A stretch of 64,000 bases of DNA from Panonychus citri (taxonomy: Eukaryota; Arthropoda; Arachnida; Trombidiformes; Tetranychidae), in NCBI RefSeq assembly GCF_014898815.1, contig NW_026515521.1, forward strand, positions 620,001 through 684,000, in the 5' to 3' direction. Below are positions 58,126-64,000 of the stretch, in pieces (position 1 is the stretch's first letter; each line of letters opens with the position of its first letter). The notes under the pieces were generated by a model. It was not told where the DNA came from. It ran no database searches and was given only the letters and a program-made list of their open reading frames with translations. The position numbers were made by a program, and so were the translations under genes.

Positions 58126-58512
58126 TTACCGTTTAATTAGCTCATCAATTGTGAGGAAATTGATTTTTTATCATTCGTTTCAATAGGAAACAGGATATCA
58201 TCACAATTTGTAATCTATTTGATCAACCAAGGTACGAATTTATATGAATTAAAGTCATCATTTAGTAATTGAAAGATTTCATTTTATTTTGGTTATTTGG
58301 GTTGATTATGTTTCGGGTTAAATTGATTGTGATTGTCTATCATTTTTGGCATTTCTTTTTTACAATATAATATATAAGAAATGTATAAGTGAAAAAGATA
58401 CAAATATAAAGGTTATTATTTTACATGTAGATTTTTACAGAATTGGAAATCAATTGAAATAATATCAATCGTTATCAGGGATATTTCATTTCACACAAAT
58501 TCGTGTCAATAT
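58126..58512. other. Intergenic, no gene seen
   Basis: Between the convergent peptide 2 and ELMOD genes. No gene seen. Confidence 0.5.
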
Positions 58513-59798
58513 TTACAATGGAATCCATTTTAAGATTATATCGTTTCTTTCCAGTTCGCTGTCCAGTTTAGAGATTAATTTCTCTTTGATGAAACTCAGG
58601 TCATTTTCATTATTTGATTTCTCCTTTAACCATAAGTGTTCCAGGGCACAAAATAGATAACCTAATTTTAGAAATAGAATTACGATTAATTGTATTGATT
58701 TGCCAAGATGATTAACTTACAATAAACTTTATGAAAATCCTCTAAACAAGTAGTTCCGAAATGACTATTATAAAAGTGAGTTTTCAATCGACCGGTATTG
58801 AGTAGATTAATTGTAACGTAGGTCAAATAGATTCCGGTGGATGCGAACGGGAATCTACAATTTAAAAGATCAGTTGAAAAAATGGTTAGTAAATTGTTAT
58901 ATTGATGATTGGAATAGAGAAACTTATTGTCAGAATTTTACCCATTGATTGTTGATTTCGAATGATTGAGAATCTGTTGAGCATTTTTGGTATAATTAAT
59001 TGAGAAGTAAAGTAGATTTTCCAATCCGAGAAGACCAATTCCTCTGAAATTTGCCACTGGATCTTCACAATTAAAACCAATTTCAATCCATTGAGATGAG
59101 ATTTTGGATTGTAACGGATTATTAGGATTCAATGAATTCCAAAGTTTGGTGAGTTTTTTAACATGTTTCGAATTGTTTAGATCGATTGGTACATTTCGAA
59201 GACAATTAATTTTGTACTGTAAATTCTTATAACCATAGATTTGAAGGAAACATATTCTCATGGCAGTGACAAATCTATTATATCGAAGTAAAGAAGAAAA
59301 AGAAAAAAAGAGATTAATGATTAATTCTCATTGCGAAATGGAAAACAACATTGATTGGTAATCCAATGGATTTGAATATTCTTACTCTGGGTGATTGGAG
59401 GGATTAATTTCTTTCTCATTACAAATCGATTCAACTGCATTTTCCACCAATTGAACAACCTCTCTGGTATTACTTGAATTAAATCGACCATTTTTAGCGA
59501 CATCATCAAGCTGATTTCGAATCGTTTTCACAATTTGACACTTTGATGAGTAGACACATTTTTCCACTTCCAATGATCGCTGGGCTCCTTTTTCCGTCTT
59601 ATAGCAAATTCGCTGGAGTTCACATAAACCGGTACATTTTCTCAGGCCAATTTTAACCCAAGGTTTAAGATAGAACCATAAAAGAGATAAAATTGATGAC
59701 AAAGTAAAACTGATGATATAATTGATAAACAAACGAAAACTGGATAACCAAGAAGGCAAATAGCCTTTAGACAAAGATTTAACAGAGGTCATTCCCAT
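58513..59798 (-). CDS. ELMOD1/2: ELMO domain protein, ELMOD1/2 type (342 aa)
   Basis: ELMOD1/2 proteins are GTPase-activating proteins for ARL2 and other ARF-family GTPases. Four exons: 59386-59798, 58942-59274, 58721-58854, 58513-58661; all phases fit, total 1029 nt. The N-terminal part has a hydrophobic segment (LFINYIISFTLSSILSLLWF), then CTGLCELQRICYKTEKGAQR, characteristic of ELMOD1/2. The ELMO domain follows: LWNSLNPNNPLQSKISSQW, EIGF, DPVANFRGIGLLGLENLLYF (with the catalytic arginine of the WxxxGFQ..P..DFRG.G..GL motif), FPFASTGIYLTYVTINLL, then FHKVYCYLF. Slightly longer than vertebrate ELMOD2 because of the N-terminus. Confidence 0.9.
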
Positions 59799-60579
59799 AG
59801 GAAAACAAATAATTCACATTCAATCTTACATGAGAAAGAAAAAGGATAATCTCTTACTATTGGATTGTCGTAGAAAAGCAAATTCTAAATAAATAGAATC
59901 AGATTAATCAATTGCTAAGAAATTAAAAAATTCTATTCTAAAACAATAATGTTTCTCTTTTCTTTGGACAAAAAAAAAGATGAAAATCCAAGAGGTTGGA
60001 AATTTTTTCTATAGAAAACAAAAACAACACATTGAAAGAATATTAAAACACGATAATCACCAAAGTTAAAAGTCACTCATCTACTCTAATTAAACGGAAT
60101 TAAGTTCACAATAAATCAGTTGATTAGAATAAGAAAATAATCAAATCTAATTGTCAAATTGAGAGACAAAAGATTTGAAAAGAAAGAAAAAAAATTTGGT
60201 ATCGGATATTCAATGGATCTAAATGATATCGATACTTTTTTGTTGTTCTTTTGTTGTTGATTGATGACAATCGAAGTGTCGAGTTGATTTAATTGATTAA
60301 TTCTTTTAATTGACTTTCATTTAAATTGTCGTTTTACAGAGATACAGAGATGAAGCTTCGGTAAGTGTTAATTGTTGAGTATAAATGTGATTCGATTGAC
60401 GAATTTTCCAATTCAAAGTTTATTGTTTTTCTATTTTTTTTTTGTTTCGATAACTTTTTTTCTTGACCTCATCTTTTGTTGTCCATTTTGTTTGTTGTTG
60501 TTTTTTAGATGACCTTTTACCCTTGGAGTTTATTGATGATTAATTTGAAGATGTTAATGGTGATGATGGTAAAATAATC
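59799..60579. other. Intergenic, no gene seen
   Basis: Upstream of ELMOD and downstream of the F-box gene. No gene seen. Confidence 0.5.
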
Positions 60580-61906
60580 TCACATACAAAGGGCTAAATA
60601 ACAAGTTTGCTCAGGTTGAAATTGAATGTCTTTGAGGTTTGGGAAAATGTTATTCCATCGGGTCAATGTTTCTGTTGATGGTAAAACTTTGAAGGTCAAT
60701 TTACACGAGGTCAAATTTGGACAATTTTGAATTGCATATTCATAGAAGACAATTGATCGTCCAGTTCCATCAATTGTAAGATGATTAAGCTTTTTAAATG
60801 AACCAAAATAGATTAACTCGGGATAAGTTAAGGTGAGTTCAAGTTTTTCCAAATTGTGACAATATTGAGAAATAAGGTTAACAATGGTCCGGTCAAACTC
60901 CAAGGGTATTGCTGATTTCCGTGAATATTTAAAGCCAGTTAATTGTTGACCATGAGTTGATAAAAATTGTTCAAAATCTTTCGGATCAAATGAGATATTA
61001 ATCAAACTGAGATGAAGCAAAGATTTGGGAACCATTTCCAATACAAACGAATCCAAATGGAAATCAAATGCATGGAGAGTTTTCAACTGGACACATCGGG
61101 ATAGAAGCCATTTAAATTCAGCATAATCTGAATCAATTGTGTCCATTGTCCAGTTTGATTTGAATCGGGAAGTGTGACGAGCCTTAAGAACCAATTTATC
61201 GACAAACGATAAACCGGAAACATCGGAATCGGAGAAACCAAGAAGTCCATCTTGTTCATCAGTAAAATCCAATATCTCATTGTGACTGTTTCAATATAGA
61301 ATTGGAATATAAATTACCAGAACAATTAATCGTTACCATTGAGTCGTCAGGTTAATTGTTTTGTATTACTTACAATTCAATGATTTTACGACAGACACCA
61401 AACAATTGGCTACTTTTGAATTTGATTGATTCATATTTTCTTATATCATTAAATTCACTTGGATAGAGAATATTTTTCATGTGTAAATAAACTGCATCGG
61501 TTTTTAATCCACATTCAATTAATTGCTCGAATCTTTTACAAACTAGAATACGAAAAGAAAAGAAAAGTGTAAAAAATTAAGTTAATCATTGGAAAAGAGG
61601 AAGATGAAAAAAAAGAGAAATTGAAAATACTCATGACAACAGAAAACAAAAGGAAAAACATTCAACTAAATTGTCGATTTATTTACAATCAGGACAATTA
61701 ACGAATTGTCAACTTGGAGTAATTTTAAGGTGACAGTTAAAGTCAATGACAGAGAATATTAATTGTCACTTGTTGGGTGATTAGGAAAAGAAAATCTTAC
61801 CTCTAATTAGTCTTAATCTCTCTCGGATATTAACAATGTAGGAGAAAATGTGATGAAGACAATCATCATTTAGAATAAGAATTGAATTACAAGGTGAACT
61901 ATTCAT
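60580..61906 (-). CDS. F-box/leucine-rich-repeat-like protein (326 aa)
   Basis: Probable substrate adaptor of an SCF ubiquitin ligase. Three exons: 61801-61906, 61374-61542 and 60580-61285; phases fit, total 981 nt. The N-terminus is a short F-box (ILILNDDCLHHIFSYIVNI, RLRLIRVCKRFEQLI), followed by a linker and an LRR-like half with irregular leucine spacing (LKTLHAFDF, LLHLSLINI, LEKLELTL, LNHLTIDG, LTSCKLTF, LKDIQF). The target is unknown. Its start within the F-box is natural, with no signal or membrane segment. Confidence 0.8.
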
Positions 61907-62918
61907 GATACTATTGATTGATTTTACAGATTTTCAGATTCTCTGGTAGTTAATTAACAATTAGAGAGAATAATAATCACAGTTAAACGAAAATTAATCG
62001 TCAAATTATCACAATTAACTCAAAGAACAACAAATAACAAGTCAACCCTTGTGATTGGAAATGTAAACAAATCAACATATGTTAATGTTGCGTCATAGCA
62101 ATCAAATTCATTCTGAGATCATTTAATTAATTGATTGTTAATAACACGTTAATTTAGATTATAATAAATTCTAGATAAACAAAAGTGAGTGAATAACTGA
62201 CTAAACAATGTAATAAATATGATCTATTCTGATTGGAAATCTTGATTGCATAAATTAAATGCTTTCTCGCTGAAAACGTTACTAAATTAACGGCACAATT
62301 AAAACTCTAATTCAAATTTGTTAAACTAAATAGTGAATCAATTAACCTTTTTAAACTTTTCTCTTCTAAATTGGAGAAGGTAAAAATCTGATCAGTAAAA
62401 ATAAAAATCGGATCTTAATCATGAGCTCAATCATTTGATTCCAATCAATCTGGATGATTAGAGATGAGAGAGTTGAACTTAAGTGAATGTTAATCAAGGA
62501 CGAACAATTTATTAATTGTAAATCCTGAGAAAAGGAGCAATTTAGCCGATTTTTTTTTTCAGAAGAATATTTTTTCTTTTTAATCTCTGTTAACTTTTTT
62601 TCTGTTGTTTATGTTTGCGGTTTCCTTTTCTTTTTTTGATTTAATTTTGATTACCGATATTTCATCTCGTAATTAAGGTAATTATTGAAAATTGTTTAGA
62701 ATATTGAATAGAAAAAAAAAGTGATTTTCTGTTCTTTTTTTTCATCTCCTTCTTTTCATGATGGTCTTTTCTGTCATGTTTTGTCCTTTGCAAATATCAG
62801 CTGTTGATGTTGATTAATTTACTATGATGTTTACGATGGGTTTAGACGATTTCTGGTAATTATTTCTTGGAAATATTATCTATCATTATCATCTCTGTAT
62901 ACATGTAATTTGGATAAA
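61907..62918. other. Intergenic, no gene seen
   Basis: About 1 kb between the F-box and 4EHP genes, T-rich toward 62560-62760. No gene seen. Confidence 0.5.
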
Positions 62919-63765
62919 TTACCGTACAAAAACATCAGTATTACGGAAACTTGAATGATCTCTTAAACTGTCATTGTGAGTCTTGTATTCCATTATCGTG
63001 TTCAATGGTAAATTGAGTACACGTTTAAGGGTATCTCGTATTCGGATTGTGGTAATTGAATCATTGGCAGTTTTATTCCAAACGGAGATAATATCTTCTT
63101 GAGACCTTATTGAAACAACAGCTCCACAAATTTCCTCACCAACCATAAATTGTTCACCGAGAATGGCTAAAATTAGATTCTCCCAACACCGAGATGCTAA
63201 ACCTTTTCTTAAACGAACGATCCATTTTCCTCCTTCCTTGTTAGCATCATCCTGAGAAAAGAATTGACATCAAGGTGGACAAACCATTGGAATCAATAGA
63301 AAGAGAGAAAGAGAGAAGAAGATAGAATTAAAATCAAATTAGAACAATAATAATAAAACTGTAATGGTAAAGGTAAAGGGTTGAAGAGAAGGAGATAGAG
63401 AAAAGGTTCAGCTCGGGAATAGGAAGAAAAGAATAGAATAATTTTGTCGTGTCTCTTACCTCCCATAAAGGTTTGATTCCATCTTTGAAAAGGTGTAAAT
63501 CCGAGTGACCAGATAACTCGGATGGACGTAAGAGATAAGATTGTACAGACCAGAATTGTTCAACGGTAGAAAATGTAGCAATGATCCTTAGACTTTGGTC
63601 GTAAGTCAATGGATTGGTTAATTTACCTGGAGTCCGACGAGAATACCAAATACAATAAGTATACTGAAGACGATGGTGCCCATCAATTGGCTCCAATGAT
63701 CGGGTTCTTTCTTGGTGATTCTCATGTTCTTGGTGATGGTTATTATTATCACTCTCTTGAGCCAT
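62919..63765 (-). CDS. EIF4E2: eIF4E homologous protein 4EHP / eIF4E2 (212 aa)
   Basis: Binds the mRNA 5' cap but not eIF4G, and so represses translation. Two exons: 63460-63765 and 62919-63251, joined in phase 0 at LWE|DDANKEGG. Class II features: YCIWYSRRTPG (tyrosine where eIF4E has the first cap-stacking tryptophan), FWSVQSYLLRPSEL, GHSDLHLFKDGIKPLWE (second cap-binding aromatic and the glutamate), GGKWIVRLRKGLASRCWENL, LGEQFMVGEEICGAVVSIR and RVLNLPLNTIMEYKTH. The N-terminus is His/Asn/Glu-rich. The exon 2 acceptor is TCTCAG. It appears complete. Confidence 0.95.
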
Positions 63766-64000
63766 GATATTAGACGAAATGTTTAGGAAATTGAAATAGA
63801 GAAGGAGGGAAGAGAATTTGTTTATAATGAAAAGAGAGAGAGAAATAGAGACAAAGCAAAGGAATAGAAAGAGAGAGAGAGTCAGATAATCGTTACAATG
63901 GTTAAAGTGTAAAAAGAAAATTACAAAAGAGAGAATTAGAAATGAGACAAAATTGAACAGGGGAAATATGAAGACAGAAATAGTATATCAACAGTTATAT
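63766..64000. other. 5' flank of 4EHP, GA-rich
   Basis: AGAGAGA-rich low-complexity sequence upstream of the 4EHP start; probably promoter and 5' UTR. Confidence 0.5.

Noticed and set aside
1..64000. CRISPR array, bacterial operon or phage features
   Set aside because: Introns, animal gene families and MITEs show eukaryotic nuclear DNA; no regularly spaced repeats of CRISPR type were seen.

Overview
This window is nuclear DNA of a compact, AT-rich animal genome. Genes have spliceosomal introns, many only 50-100 bp, on both strands. The recognisable genes are animal genes: NPC1, ORC1, ELMOD1/2, 4EHP/eIF4E2, PPIL1 and GALM. My best guess is an arthropod, probably an acariform (spider-mite-like) mite. 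This is an inference from composition, tiny introns and gene style, and no species-diagnostic gene was found.

Layout. 0-5 kb: two paralogous small genes, a frameshifted zinc-finger-like gene, and a Q-rich/PWWP-like gene cut off by one of two related foldback elements. 5.2-19.2 kb and 29.05-42.3 kb: two direct copies of a 13-14 kb segmental duplication. Each holds a 13-exon gene for an unrecognised membrane ectoprotein, a 3' scrap of NPC1, a receptor-like gene (IR-A or IR-B), an internally deleted ORC1 fragment, a degraded unknown gene and an NPC1 copy. 19.2-28.3 kb, between the copies: four more receptor-like genes or fragments (IR-C to IR-F), a solo LTR and several MITEs. 46.7-51.1 kb: a tandem receptor pair (IR-G, IR-H). 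51.9-53.0 kb: a strong heat-shock-type promoter before a small gene split by a MITE, then a TBP-like pseudogene. 53.9-64 kb: ordinary housekeeping genes (GALM, PPIL1, ELMOD, F-box/LRR, 4EHP) plus a tandem pair of short secreted cationic peptides.

The most interesting system is the eight-member family of about 410-residue proteins starting MNFTQDP. I read them as very divergent ionotropic-receptor (iGluR/IR) relatives. They keep an S1-like region, an M1, an M3 with a degenerate form of the SYTANL motif, an S2-like region and an M4, but have no amino-terminal domain and little room for a pore loop. Two are intact (IR-D, IR-H) and the rest carry frameshifts or are truncated. Many lesions are one-base losses in homopolymers or two-base losses in short repeats, often inside the near-identical duplication, so some apparent pseudogenes may be assembly errors.

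All exon boundaries were inferred by eye from GT/AG sites and reading-frame continuity. Family names come from remembered motifs, not from searches.
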